Source: Talaromyces rugulosus
Lineage: Eukaryota > Ascomycota > Eurotiomycetes > Eurotiales > Trichocomaceae
Direction of reading: 5' to 3'
Length of the DNA: 64,000 nt
NCBI RefSeq assembly: GCF_013368755.1
Contig: NC_049563.1
Span: forward strand, 4,154,001 to 4,218,000
Part shown: in pieces, positions 12,613 through 24,444 of the stretch
Layout of the letters: each line of letters begins with the position of its first letter
Position numbering within the stretch: position 1 is the first letter of the stretch
Translations under genes and position numbers: made by a program
Notes under the pieces: model-generated
Databases searched by the model: none
Told to the model about the DNA's origin: nothing
The model's input: only the letters and a program-made list of their open reading frames with translations

Positions 12613-13343
12613 TTTGACGCGATTTACTTGTTGCTGTACACCCAGTGTCACGTTAGCAAGCTGCCCGCAATCGTTCTCTCTTGTCAGCCGCTAGTACGTA
12701 CCTTTGTCTACGGGACACGATTCGTAGCTGGCGGCGGAAAAGTTGAAAGTCGATGTGGATAATGTCGACGGTGGGGGATTGGCAAAATAAAGATTTCAAT
12801 TGGAATGCTCTGGCATAACAAGAGCCACTAGCATGAATCTGGGGCGGTGTGATGTCGGGAACACGTCGGTGGAGGATTCTATCTCGGGTCTCGTGGCTGG
12901 CGTGCAAGAGACATGAGAAGAGCTCCGGGATATGCTGTATAAAGAACGGCGATGAAAGCTATTGTCCGGCAAGACGAAATGGGCATAAAGAATGAGACCT
13001 TGCAAGATGGGAAAACAAGGACGCAGGAGGTTAAGAGGCGGCGGGCTGGAGTGTTGACAAGCGGGCAGGCGTTGCCCGGGACAACGCGCGTCGAGTCCGC
13101 ATGTGACTGGTCAACTAATTCTCCGCGTCTTGGCCTGCGCTAGGCCCGATCCGGCGTAGACCGGCTCGCCCCTTCCTTAGCTTTTTTTTTTTTTCCCTTC
13201 GCGTCGACTGAAGTCCAGACTCTCACGCGGTGGTGGAGCGAAACACAGAAACACTTCATCTCGCAACAGAAACAAAGGTACGTTGGAGGTTCTGCAAGGA
13301 GCTCTATATCCCTGCTGCCCTAGTTTCCACAGCGGACTCAATC
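12613..13343. promoter_or_regulatory. Divergent region BUD4 / MRH4
   Basis: Head-to-head spacer with a T-run near 13182-13194 just before MRH4. A likely MRH4 5'-UTR intron lies at about 13278..13323 (GTACGT ... CTGCCCTAG). No other gene seen. Confidence 0.5.
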
Positions 13344-15266
13344 ATGTCCAGCTGCCTCTTGTGCCGCAGTAGAGCTACTTTCATCCGACAACCGATTCTC
13401 CTGCCATCGGCCCCGACATCACATCAGCCATGGCTGCGATGGTCATCGTCCGACCTGCGGCGCCGGCCGTCCCGAATGAGACTGTCGCCAAATGTTGCTA
13501 GGCCAGCCTTGAAACCGAGCGGCGACAAAAAACGCAGTCGCAACGACCGGGGCCCGTGGGCGAACACGAATCAAACTGAGGCACGCTTGAATGGTACTAC
13601 AAAGTCAAGGTCGCAGTCTGCCTTGAAGCGGTCGTCGCATCGAAATGAAGCGAAGACTCCGAAAGAGGAGGACTCGCCTTTGTATAAGGCGCTGAAGATG
13701 CAGACTGCGCTGGCTCCGATGACCTACCATTTGCGCACTTCCATTAAGGAGAAGATAGCCAGCGTCATGAGCTTTGATCAGTTCGGTCTTCTGCCTGTCG
13801 TGCAAGATGCAATAGCCACCCAGGCTCTTCCTACGCTAGTTGACCTCACGCCTACCCCGATCCAGAAAGTCGCCATTCCCGCATTACTAGAAGGAAGTGA
13901 CCAGAAAAACAAGCCGAAGAAGAAGAGGAGCAAGGATGAGGACATGAATTACAGCTATGACCAGTATCTACTGGCGGCAGAAACGGGTTCTGGGAAGACT
14001 TTGGCATATCTAGTGCCTATTATCGACATGATCAAACGGAGTGAGATCGCCGAACAGGAAGTGAAGGAGAAGGAGGAGGAAGCCAAGGCACGAGAAGCGG
14101 CTCTCAAACCCACTCCTAAAGTCCCTCAAATTGAGCCACCAGAGCTATCTGAGAACCTCATCTCAACCGCCGGACGTCCGAGAGCAATTATTCTAGTTCC
14201 GACATCAGAACTAGTACGCCAAGTTGGCACCAAAGTCAAGGATTTTGCCCATGCAGTGAAATTCCGTTCTGGCCGGATCACCTCAGATGACTCAGCTCGC
14301 AAGATTAGAAACACGATATTCAATCCTATTGGTATCGATATCCTCGTTTCGACTCCGCATCTACTGGCCTCGATCGCCAAGACTGACCCTTATGTCTTGA
14401 GCCGTGTCGAGTATATCGTTGCAGATGAAGCAGACTCAATGCTCGACAAATCTTTTGCGCCCATCACCAATGAGATCATTGACAAATCCGCACCTTCTCT
14501 CAAAAAACTTATTCTTTGCTCCGCTACCATCCCTCGCAGCCTTGATACTATCCTTCGCAGCAAGTATCCTGACATTCGCCGTCTAGCTACGCCAAATCTT
14601 CACGCGATTCCACGCAGAGTGCAACTCGGTGTGATTGATATCGACAAGGATCCGTATCGTGGGAATCGCAGCTACGCTTTGTCTGATATTATCTGGTCTC
14701 TCGGCAAAGCTGGCGGTGATGAAACAATGGGACATTTAACCAGATACATGGAACCGGAAGTCAAGAAAATCCTCGTATTCGTGAACGAACGTGAGGAGGC
14801 TGAAGAGGTGGCTAAATATCTTCAAGAGAAAAACATCGACGCCGTTGCATTTTCTCGCGATTCAGAGAAACGTCAGGCCGAAATTCTGTCCGAGTTTACG
14901 CAGCCGAGACGCGCCCCAACTACAGAAGAGATTCTCGAAAAACAACGAGAGAATCGTATGGAGAGATCTTCAATTCCTTTTGTCATGGAGGAAAAAGATT
15001 CCAGGCCAAACATCTCGCGCAAGTTGCCAAATACAAAGGTTATGGTGACCACGGACCTCGGTTCTCGTGGAATCGATACGCTGCCCGTCAGAACCGTCAT
15101 TTTGTATCATGTGCCACACACAACAATCGACTTTATCCACCGACTAGGCCGTGTTGGACGAATGAATAAGCGTGGCCGTGGTATTGTCCTTGTTGGCCGG
15201 AAAGACCGCAAAGATGTGGTGAGAGAAGTGCGCGATGCCATGTACCTTGGCAAAGCCTTGATTTAG
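13344..15266 (+). CDS. MRH4: Mitochondrial DEAD-box RNA helicase Mrh4
   Basis: ATP-dependent RNA helicase needed for assembly of the mitochondrial large ribosomal subunit. A single exon of 640 residues when started at ATG 13344; the open frame extends upstream to 13230, but that part looks like 5' UTR with an intron. The N-terminus is rich in Arg/Ser/Ala, as expected for a mitochondrial presequence. Motifs in order: Q-motif region LTPTPIQKVAIPALLEGS, motif I AAETGSGKTLAY, Ia VPTSELVRQV, VSTPHLLASI, motif II DEAD (VADEADSML), motif III SAT, TTDLGSRGID and motif VI HRLGRVGR. A charged insert follows motif I. Length and motif order fit Mrh4 rather than a cytosolic eIF4A-type helicase. Confidence 0.92.
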   Translation: MSSCLLCRSRATFIRQPILLPSAPTSHQPWLRWSSSDLRRRPSRMRLSPNVARPALKPSGDKKRSRNDRGPWANTNQTEARLNGTTKSRSQSALKRSSHRNEAKTPKEEDSPLYKALKMQTALAPMTYHLRTSIKEKIASVMSFDQFGLLPVVQDAIATQALPTLVDLTPTPIQKVAIPALLEGSDQKNKPKKKRSKDEDMNYSYDQYLLAAETGSGKTLAYLVPIIDMIKRSEIAEQEVKEKEEEAKAREAALKPTPKVPQIEPPELSENLISTAGRPRAIILVPTSELVRQVGTKVKDFAHAVKFRSGRITSDDSARKIRNTIFNPIGIDILVSTPHLLASIAKTDPYVLSRVEYIVADEADSMLDKSFAPITNEIIDKSAPSLKKLILCSATIPRSLDTILRSKYPDIRRLATPNLHAIPRRVQLGVIDIDKDPYRGNRSYALSDIIWSLGKAGGDETMGHLTRYMEPEVKKILVFVNEREEAEEVAKYLQEKNIDAVAFSRDSEKRQAEILSEFTQPRRAPTTEEILEKQRENRMERSSIPFVMEEKDSRPNISRKLPNTKVMVTTDLGSRGIDTLPVRTVILYHVPHTTIDFIHRLGRVGRMNKRGRGIVLVGRKDRKDVVREVRDAMYLGKALI

Positions 15267-16602
15267 ACAATCTCCGTTTTTTTTTTTTCGTTTCGTTGTT
15301 GGAATGGGTAAAATGTAACATTATAATCATCATCATCATACATGGGCGGAGTCTGGCTATCTTCATGTACTATATACACGACTTGTTGGCGTGGGATTTG
15401 TGTTTGATCTCTACGCATATGTATAAATATGTGCGGTGACGGCTAGCTTGGGTTAGGCTTGTTGCTGCTTTTATGGTTTATTATGTGGTTAATTATTAGT
15501 ATATCATGGATATTTAATCTACGGTGTAATAAATTTTTAAGAGATGATATACATGTAGCATTTAAAGTATATGCACTACTTGTTTGGCACAACATAATAT
15601 AGACTCGAGACTCAAGAAAGGCGCGCTCTTATACATACTCCAAAGGTTTCAAATGCCATTTTGTACATTGTTCTATTTAGACTAATATGTAGATATATGT
15701 GCTCGCCGTGGTTCTTGAAGAGATCAATGGGTTCTATATGTGGCATGCCGCATGCGTCGGATATCTGCTTCATTGTCCGTACGCGGAAGCAAACAAAGCA
15801 TTTGGAAACCAGCTTTATTGTTAGCGGACAATGTCAGCTGGTAAATTCTGTTTATAGCAAGAGAGTCAATTCCAGCAAGTTGTCACTCAAATGGTCAATC
15901 TTTAGGGGCTGTATCCAGTCTAATACCATAATTGTGGATCGTTATATATACCATTACTCGAGTACATGTAATGCCATATTATTGGCTCCATCGTTCACGA
16001 TGATAATTATTAATAGACATCTGGAACATTGAAGCATTGACAAACTCGAGGTTCAGCTGAAAGAGAAACATCTGAAGCTCCAAGAATTCAATGTTGTTGT
16101 TACCTTGGTGGGCTTACCAACAGTCTGATGTCGCGGGGTGTTATACCGATCACCGATTTCAAGCCAATACTAATTTGGGTTGAAACTAGATTCTAGATGG
16201 CATTGACAATACGCTTGGCCTCTAGTTCAGCTCAAAATCTCCGCTTATACTCCGTACATACATTACATAGACGGCTGACCTCAGCGGCTCAGTCAGGCCC
16301 CCGCCCCTAGATCGATCCTTTGTTCAAACTTCTAACTTGTAAGCAATCGCGGAATTGCCCCGTTCAATTTTACGCCCAGCTGGGCGATCTGCGTATTTCT
16401 GTTTTAGGTTTTAGTAAGCCCGGACAGTTACACAGGTGATATCATTGTTTTTTGGTTCTTTTCTTTCTTTTTTGTCCAGCTGGGCCCTTGAACGAAAAAC
16501 ACAACACAGCGCGCGCAATGGCGTGAATCATCCGGACAACCATTGACTGACTACGTACGAGCCTACCACCAACACCAGCACAATTGACATAGTCCCATCA
16601 CG
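15267..16602. promoter_or_regulatory. 1.3-kb intergenic region before the MFS gene
   Basis: AT-rich in its first half and without a supported gene. The 250 bp before the MFS start carries a 14-bp perfect palindrome CGCCCAGCTGGGCG at 16373-16386 and a second CCAGCTGG core at 16476-16483. A T-rich stretch lies at about 16447-16475. These could be regulator sites for the transporter gene, but that is inference. Confidence 0.4.
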
Positions 16603-18283
16603 ATGGAGTCCGAAGATGCTGTGACGACGGAGAAACCGACCGCGAGTCGGTCGCAAGCGACCATGGCCGTGGTGGCCCTCACCGGCATTAGCTTTCTCAA
16701 CACCATGGGTTCCGGCATGTTAACAGTTGCGCTTCCACACATTGCAAAAGACGTTGGACTTGCCCAAAATATTCTGCTATGGCCCGCATCCGTATACGCG
16801 CTTGCAGCAGGATGCACGCTGTTGATTTTTGGATCGGTCGCCGACGTCGCTGGCGATAAACCTGTGTGGCTCACTGGAAGCATTCTGTATACCTTTTTCA
16901 CCCTCGGTTGCGGACTGGCTCAGACGGCCGCCCAGTTGATCGCGTTTCGCACCTTGCTGGGTATCTCCATTGCAATGTGTCTGCCCTCCGCGGTCAGCTT
17001 GATGACGCGCACATTTCCTCCTGGAAAATTGCGCAATATTGGCTTCGCGGCAATGGGCATGGGCCAGCCGTTGGGATACTCGGTTGGCTTGATTCTGGGT
17101 GGTGTCTTTTCAGATTCGATTGGGTGGCGCTATGGGTTTTATATCAGTGCTATCCTCAATGGAATCCTGTGCGTCGTGGCTTTCTGGTGTCTGCCCCAAT
17201 TGGACATTCCAAGCCCAAAGGCGATTCTTAAAGGCTGTTTGGAGATTGACTGGGTCGGTGCTGTCATGGTCAGCATTTCACTTGGATTGATTTCGTTTGT
17301 CCTTGCGTATGTTTTCACCCCTTTGCGCAGATTCGATTGGATGGAAAATGCTAATCTTAAGGAAATACCTCTCAGGCAACTTACGAATAACTACCATAGC
17401 ATCGGAGACGGATACATCATCGCTCTACTTGTGATATCGATTGTGCTGCTCCCAGCATTTTCTCTATGGGCAGGATGGCGAGAGCGGAGGAATCTCCCAG
17501 CGCTGATCCCAAACAGCTTGTGGAAGAATTCTACATTTACATCGACGTGTATCATCGTGTTTTTCACCTGGGCGGTGTTTAATGCTTTTCAATACTTTTC
17601 TTCTCTCTAGTAAGTCAGACACCTCCTCTCTGCAAAAGACATGGCTGATTATATCCAGTTTCCAAAAAGTCCAGAATAAGTCCGCCTTGGCGTCCTCAGT
17701 CCGCTTCATACCAATGGTGGTTGTTGGCGCCGCCACAAATATCTTTACTGGGTTTGTAGTGGACAAAATCCAAGTGAGGACTTTGGTCCTCGTCTCGGCC
17801 ATTATCAGTACTGTGCCAGCTCTCTTGATGGCCTTGGTCAAGCCAGAATGGGGATACTGGCGGGGGCCATTCGTGGCAATGCTTCTTAGCCCTCTACACC
17901 CTGACGGTATGTGCTGGCCCCGTTTTGTCCCCCGTCCTTGTATCTGTTTTTCATGGAAACCTTTCGAAACATGTGCAGCTAACTATGGGTCCACTATAGT
18001 GCTCTTCACCGTCTCAAACCTAATCATCTCTCAAGCCTACCCCGGCAAAAACCAATCCCTCGCCGGGGCCGTATTCAACTCAGTCTCACAGGTGGGGAAC
18101 TCCGTTGGTTTGGCAGTGAGTGCTGTCATAGCGGCATCCGTGACAGACCACTCGGCAAACTATGACCTCGAGAAAGGCTACCAGGCTGCCTTTTGGCTGA
18201 TGTTTGCGGCCATGATAGTAGTGTGCATTGTCAGCTTTTTTGGCTTACGCAGTGGAGGTAAGGTTGGTAAGAAGTCTGAATAG
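16603..18283 (+). CDS. Major facilitator superfamily transporter (DHA2-like)
   Basis: Polytopic membrane transporter, probably a proton-coupled drug or small-molecule exporter of the plasma membrane. Exons are 16603..17609, 17659..17906 and 18000..18283, giving 512 residues. The second intron (93 bp, multiple of three, no stop) is placed by family likeness: joining gives PLHPDVLFTVSNL, like the PxGADVLYTVSNL region of Atr1-type proteins. An alternative acceptor at 17978-17979 would add seven residues. The N-terminus shows SFLNTMGSGMLTVALPHIA, the motif-A-like loop GSVADVAGDKPVW and the motif-C-like GMGQPLGYSVGLILGG. Many hydrophobic segments are visible. The substrate is unknown. The gene stands alone, with AT-rich DNA on both sides. 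Confidence 0.88.
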
Positions 18284-20448
18284 ATAGGAAAAGAAAGCAA
18301 AAAAAAAAAAAAAAAAAAAAAAAAACACATGTAGCGTATGGTTACATATGATTCTCCAAAGTTGTTACTATTATTCCCGGAATTGTTATTTCACCGATTG
18401 CCGAGTTTCGAATTTATTTTTTATTTGTGTTTTGCGTGCTTAGCGAAAGGATTGTGTCCATGCGACATCAGGTTACATTATATTCGTGTTGATATATGTG
18501 AACGCCGTTTAGATATCGATTGTGTTACTATCATGGCCTCATGCAATAATCCCTGCAATCGCGTGCTTGCTGACAGCCTGACATCGGGTCAAGGTTTCTG
18601 GAATATACATTTTATGCTATGTACTAGTATTCCGTACAGTAGTACAAAACAGTCAAAGCATTATTACTAGGGCAATACCGTTGACATCTCCATATGATCG
18701 CCCTCGACGCTGAGACCGTTGAATATCACCGTAAGATAAGAGGGGGGGCATTACCATCTGCTGGGATAAATAGGCCACAGCTATTGGTATTAATACCACT
18801 AACAAAGGCTCTGACAAATTCTATTTTAGGAGGCTAAAGAATATAATAAGCACTAGCATGGGTATAAACACCGGGACATGGAATCAAAATTGAATCCGTC
18901 AAAGTGGCATTTGCTTATACTACATGACATACTAGAACGGGTTAGGTTGTATTAGGGTTTGCGCTAATTCGAATAGACATGACCACTGACAGTGTATAGA
19001 ACTGAGACCCACTATAAGGCGAAATAGGGCTGTTTTTTTTTATTTTTTTTACATTTTACATGCCGATGTGATCCACTCAGCGATTTCCTCTCTGTACAGA
19101 GTATGTTGTTAGTTATATATACTTTTACACTTGTTTTTGTATTATTATTTAATCCCCTCATAATATAGAACAACATTACATATTAGGGCATATATTGCGC
19201 TACACGGCCCGGCGCGTCCCTGATCGTCCTGATCGTCCTGACCCTATCCACATTTACATCATTTTAAGCCGTTCGGGACGGACAAATGCCGGGCGTATGG
19301 AATACGGGAGGGAGGCATGTGCGATATTATATTACCTAGCACATGGCCAAGTACGTATCATGGTGGTAATGGCTGGGGCGGCTCTTAGAGCTTATTTACT
19401 ATGCCGAATAGAGTCAATGCGTATTGCCACATACCACATACGCCTAGAATCGCGTAGAACCGGTAAGCCCCAGCGGGAAACACTTCTAGTACCAGTTTAG
19501 CTTTTTCAGGATCTAGACACTTAGCTGAATCCAGCTGAAGAAAGGCCTAATACTACTTACTTTGTGTGCATGAGCTAGTCAATCGGCTGTGGTCGAGAGA
19601 GAGAAAAAAAGAAAAAAAAAGGCATGCAATGCCAATCATGCTGGGGGTGACACAACATGATCATTTTTTCAATGCGTATTGTGAAACACAACAATTCTAA
19701 TACGTCATAAGTTTGTTTGTGTCCAATACTCTCTACTCCATAAATAATCCGTAGCAACTGTACATTGTACCGAACCCGGTTTCACCGAAAGAGTTACCCC
19801 GGCACTAGCCCTAAATGTAGGTATGCGAAAGCGTCAAAATGGTTAGTGAGTCTTACTTTTTTTTTAATTATTCTGCCCAGCCTATGTTACACACGTGAAA
19901 ATGAGTGTATACGCCCTATTATACTGTAAGATACAGAGGTTTCCTTGGGAAGAGAAGACAAAAATAGAAGGTGATACGAAGCTAACAGTCCCCTAATCGA
20001 CTAAAACCACAAATCACGGCTCGCGTATCTAAGTTTGTTTCCTTGTTTTACTTTGAAAATGTAATATTGTGTACTTACCACCATCAAAGCCGTAAATACA
20101 AGGCGTTTGGGGAGGGAGGGGCACGGATATATGTCAGTTATATATTACAATAACAGAACAGGCTTCGTCTGTATCCGCAAATGACTTTTCTTCTTAACCT
20201 TAGCGGATCTCATAAGAACCAAATCGTGTTAGCTAGCAGGGAACGGTGGAAACGCGGTTCCTAAAAGGTCCCGTCAGATGAGACGAAGCAGAAGGTGACT
20301 CTTTGAATTATAAAAAGGGGCTGCCCGACGCCCTTATCTTGCAGGGATTTAATGGAAGTTTGACTTACACTAAAAAGTCGAATACCGGGGTTTTATTTTC
20401 ACTTAACTTCTCTTCTCAGTGTATCCTCAGTTTTATAGGTCTCTCACT
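18284..20448. other. 2.2-kb AT-rich gene-free region
   Basis: Starts with a run of about 25 A at 18300-18325, just after the MFS stop. A small direct repeat of TGATCGTCC lies at about 19220-19240. Short ORFs such as one at 19195..19500 have no protein-like composition beyond that repeat. No RNA gene or mobile element recognised. Confidence 0.55.
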
Positions 20449-22131
20449 ATGCCTTCCAAAGTTGTCATTGTGGGTGCTGGCCCTGTCGGGGCGTTGGCTG
20501 GACTGTATGCAGCTCAGCGGGGGATGGATGTTGAAATATATGAGCTGAGAGACGGTGAGTAAGGCATGAAAACTATACATATATGTCAATGTATTGGCTC
20601 GAGTTTTCCTTTTATATCACTTGAACCAACTGTGCCCATTCAATGCCGATATCTCTACTTGGTTCTCCCCCATTCAGAGCGAGAATATTATCTGACAAAA
20701 ATTTCATGATTAGACCTCCGTTTGTCAACCGCAGTACCGCTCAACTACACCAAATCAATCAACCTGACCCTCTCCGAACGAGGCATCCAGGCGCTCAAAC
20801 ACAGCGGACGCAACAGTCTGGTCGACGATATTTTGAACAAAACCGTCCCCGTGCATGCTCGAATGGTGCACGGGAAGAACAAAACGAAGTTAACGACAAG
20901 CCGAATGGCATACGATATTAAAAAGGAGGCTTTGCATGTGATAGACCGGGCACAGCTGAACAAGTCCCTGTTGCATGGGCTTTCCAGCTTCCCCAATGTC
21001 CGCGTCTTTTATAATCACAAGCTGGCCTCGTTGAACTTGAAAGAGAAAGTTGCCACCTTTAAGGACACCAGCGTCAAGGATGCCGAAGATAACAACGTGC
21101 ACAAGGTCAACTTTGATTTGATCATTGGTGCTGATGGCGCATACTCGGTCACTCGGTACCATCTTTCGCGCTACACAAAGCTGAGCATCAACCAGTCATG
21201 GCTTGACATTTATTGGTGCGAGTTTGCTATGCCAAAGGGCCATGGACTGCCACTAGACTGCTTGCATCTTTGGCCTCAGAAGGACTTTATGTTCATTGCC
21301 CTTCCTGACAAAGTGAGAACCCTTTCTTGCTTAAAAAGAAATCCCATTAACGATATTGTAGGAAGGAACATTTACCTGTAATCTCTTCGCCTCGGAAAGC
21401 ATTTTCAAATCGTTGAAATCCTCCGGCAAAATCGTCGAGTTCTTCCACGAGCACTTCCCTGGCGTCACACCGGGCCTCATCACAACCGAGAGCCTACAGG
21501 GGCAGTTCTTGAAAAACAACTATTTCCCTCTTATGGATATCCGCTGCTCGCCATACCACTACGGCGACTCGTGCGTCCTCGTGGGCGATGCCGCACACGC
21601 CATGGTACCTTTCTACGGCCAAGGACTGAATACTGGATTAGAGGATGTGCGCATTCTTTTCGAGAACTATCTCGACCGAAGCAACATGTTTACTCAAACC
21701 TAAAACAGCATTATATAAAAGCCGCTGCCCTTGGATCTACCGGAAGCAGCGCCGAGCCCATGGAAGCACTTCTTCAGCAATACACCCAATTCCGCCAGCC
21801 GGATGTGCACGTTATCAACAACCTTGCTCTGAAAAACTATCACGAGATGCGCCGTGGTGTTTTGACCATCTCGTACAAGGTCCGCAAGCTGATTGAAGAG
21901 ACTCTCTGCCTTTATGTGCCGCAGCTCGGCTGGGCGACCCAGTACCGTAATGTGGCTTTTACCACCATGCGGTATACCGAAGTCGCCGAAAAGGTTGAGA
22001 AGCAAGGGCTCATTTTGCAAATTGCATCCGTGATGATTTTTGCGTTTATGGCTATTGCCTTTTTTTGGGTTACTTTATTGGTTTTGGGTAGCAACCCGGC
22101 CGTTCCTTCGCTCCCGATGATATTTGCTTGA
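20449..22131 (+). CDS. bna4: Kynurenine 3-monooxygenase-like FAD enzyme; frame possibly broken
   Basis: FAD-dependent hydroxylase family that converts L-kynurenine to 3-hydroxykynurenine on the path to NAD+. Exons 20449..20554, 20714..21312 and 21362.. read cleanly. They show the Rossmann motif [16 protein letters not shown], the block [16 protein letters not shown], and the FAD box [21 protein letters not shown]. After [11 protein letters not shown] this frame hits a stop at 21701-21703. The family sequence resumes one frame away from about 21709 ([20 protein letters not shown]) and ends with a hydrophobic tail. A GTGCGC..CAG intron at 21647..21708 would restore a 470-residue protein but would delete the conserved [11 protein letters not shown]; otherwise this is a frameshift. 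It may be a second copy besides the true BNA4, which is not in this window. Confidence 0.75.
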
Positions 22132-22598
22132 TTTTTTTTTGGGCAAGGGAGGTCTAGGTGTATTTATTTTCACTAGTCTTTTGATTTCTCTTTGAATATT
22201 TTTTGGGGAGTGAAGGTGTATGTGAAATCCTGGGTTAGATTTGTCAGAATTGATGTTGTAAGATTGCATTGCAGCTCGCGAGAATTTATTAGTTCTCTCC
22301 AAGTATTTTTATTTCACGGAATATTAAACTTTTATACATTAAATTAAAAAAAAGATAGGTGGACTGAAGACAATATTTGAACGTTAATCTATTGATAAAA
22401 TGTTCTCAACCGATCGAATACTATTAGGGCTAGTTCAATGTTCCAATGTTGTGAAGATAGAGTTAATAAATTGTTGACTAATGGAATATTGGTTTTTTAT
22501 TAAGATTAATTTCACAATTAACAATAGTAATAATTAAATGGGGTTGTTATATTATCATACGCAGATATGATCTTAGTAAGACGGTTGTTTATGAAAGC
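22132..22598. other. Convergent AT-rich spacer
   Basis: Tail-to-tail spacer between the KMO-like gene and the exchanger, very AT-rich from about 22300. Nothing coding seen. Confidence 0.55.
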
Positions 22599-23764
22599 CT
22601 ATCGTCTATACACGGTAAATTCAAGAACCAAAAACGCTACATACGCAGCAATCAGGACGACGCCTGCTGGGCGACCCAAGCCCAACATGACTATTATGAA
22701 AAGCAACGTAGACGACGCCCAGGTAATAGCAAGCTCAAAAAAGGCGAACTTATCATCAACATGGTCTTCGGGCATGCCAGTGACTGCAATGACACCCATG
22801 CACAAGGTAAGGAGGAAGATATTGCTTCCGGCAGTACTGGCAACCATAATACCACCATGACCGCGCGAGCCGCTGAGCACTGCTACTAGCTTCTCTGGTA
22901 AAGCGGTAGCAAAGGAGAGAATAGTGATGCCGACGACTGTGCCGGAAAGGTTGAGGGAATCTGCAATCGAGCTGGCGCTGTGAGATAGGATATATCCGGA
23001 AATCGAAAGTGATGCAAATCCCAAAATCAGCTGGAAGACATGGTAGACAAGCGATCTGCTTCGACGAGTCCGTGTAGTAGGCTCGCCTGTGACTGTGGTG
23101 GTGGGTTGGCTATTGTTAAGAAGAGGAGATGTCTCGGAAGTAGCAGCAAGATTATCATGATGATGGCCTTCACCCTCGCTGATGTCACTGTCGCTGTCAC
23201 TGTCCGACTCGTCCAGTGGAATAGACACCCCTCGATAAATGGCATAGCCAATCGACGCGATATACGCGACAAAGATAGCTATCAAGATACTTCCGGATAA
23301 CCTATTCAGCCAACCCCAATAACTCAGTGCAACGACGACTGTCGTAATCAGGAAAAGAAAGCCCGTATATACCTTTGCAGTACGATCGAATTGGGCTGGA
23401 CCAGAACGAAACAAGAGGCCGAGCGAAAACGCGCCCAGGATGTTCGAGATGGTCGAGCCCATGACATTGCCCAGAGCAAGGGGGGTTCGGTGCTGGAGCA
23501 CTGCAGCGATAACTACTGCGAGCTGGGACAAGCGATTAGTAGCAGGACCTCTGCAACATTTCTAATGGTATGTACCTCTTCATATTCAGCGCCGGCGGTT
23601 AGCAGAGCAACGAGGGTTTGCGAGATGCCCAGCCGGCGGCCAACAATGACAGTGTGGTCGACGAATTTATCAGCGCCGTAATCGAGGACAAACGCTCCAG
23701 CGATAAAAGTTGCGATGTTGAAAAATAACGCGTCCCAATCCATGATTCCAATGGTTCCATTCAC
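22599..23764 (-). CDS. Sodium/calcium exchanger-type membrane protein (two alpha-repeats)
   Basis: Cation/Ca2+ antiporter of the Na_Ca_ex superfamily. Minus-strand exons are 23576..23764 and 22599..23522 (intron 53 bp), giving 370 residues from the first ATG; an in-frame ATG at 23743 is an alternative start. Two inverted halves are seen. The first has GAEYEELAVVIAAVLQHR followed by LGNVMGSTISNILGAF; the second has ATALPEKLVAVLSGSRGHGG followed by ASTAGSNIFLLT. Each holds an acidic residue and a GS(T/N)..N loop typical of the alpha-repeats. Between them is an acidic, His-containing cytosolic loop (DESDSDSDSDISEGEGHHHD). About ten hydrophobic segments. Compartment (vacuole, ER or plasma membrane) cannot be told from the sequence. 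Confidence 0.85.
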
Positions 23765-24444
23765 AACATTTGAAGAACATTTGAAGTTGTGAAAAAGTAG
23801 AGTTCTGCGTGCCGGGTAATTTAATTAGCGCTAGTGTATCGTTCAGTGTCTAAAGAATGCCTCCAATTTCATTGTACAGTATTACTGCTCTTGCAAAATC
23901 TCTCATAAGCACCGCATATTGTATCATTCAACTGATTCACTAATACTACTTCGTAGAGTCCACAAAACGGAGCCATCTTAGAAACATGACTAACAAATCA
24001 AACCCATAGTGTACAGGCAAAAAAGAAAATTCGAGCAAAAAGCGACAATAAATGATTAGAATGCCATGGCCATGACATTCAGTCGATACAAATACGACTT
24101 CCCCAACAATGTACAAAATGCTCACCGGATACTCCAACCATGCTGGAACAAAAAGAAAAAGAGGAGAAAAGAAAGGAAGCGAAACTGCGGAAAATGTTCA
24201 TGATACATATTGTTTGGTTCCTTGACAACAGCGTTAATGTCGCTGCATCAGGGTAAATTCGAAACATTCCCCAGTCGGTCAACACCGAAAATGGGGTTGT
24301 CAATTGGGTAGTAACTTGTAAATTTTAGAAAAAGGGAAAGAAAGAACAGAACAGAACAGAACAATTCTTTCATACGTTCACCATATTGAAGGATTTCTAA
24401 GCGTCGTTTTCTTCCATTGGCGGCATGAGGAGTGATATTGAGAT
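23765..24444. other. Intergenic region, exchanger promoter and SET9 3' end
   Basis: AT-rich spacer without a supported gene. It includes the short repeated pentamer AACAG at about 24345-24362. Confidence 0.55.

Noticed and set aside
18300..18325. Poly-A run after the MFS gene as a sign of retroposition
   Set aside because: The gene has introns and there is no target-site duplication; a simple homopolymer is more likely.
21688..21708. 21-bp GT..AG segment as the missing KMO intron
   Set aside because: Too short for a spliceosomal intron, and joining leads straight to a stop.
16603..23764. Idea of a secondary-metabolite cluster (MFS transporter, KMO-like oxygenase, exchanger)
   Set aside because: No core synthase, cyclase or pathway regulator is present, and the genes are separated by long gene-free DNA.
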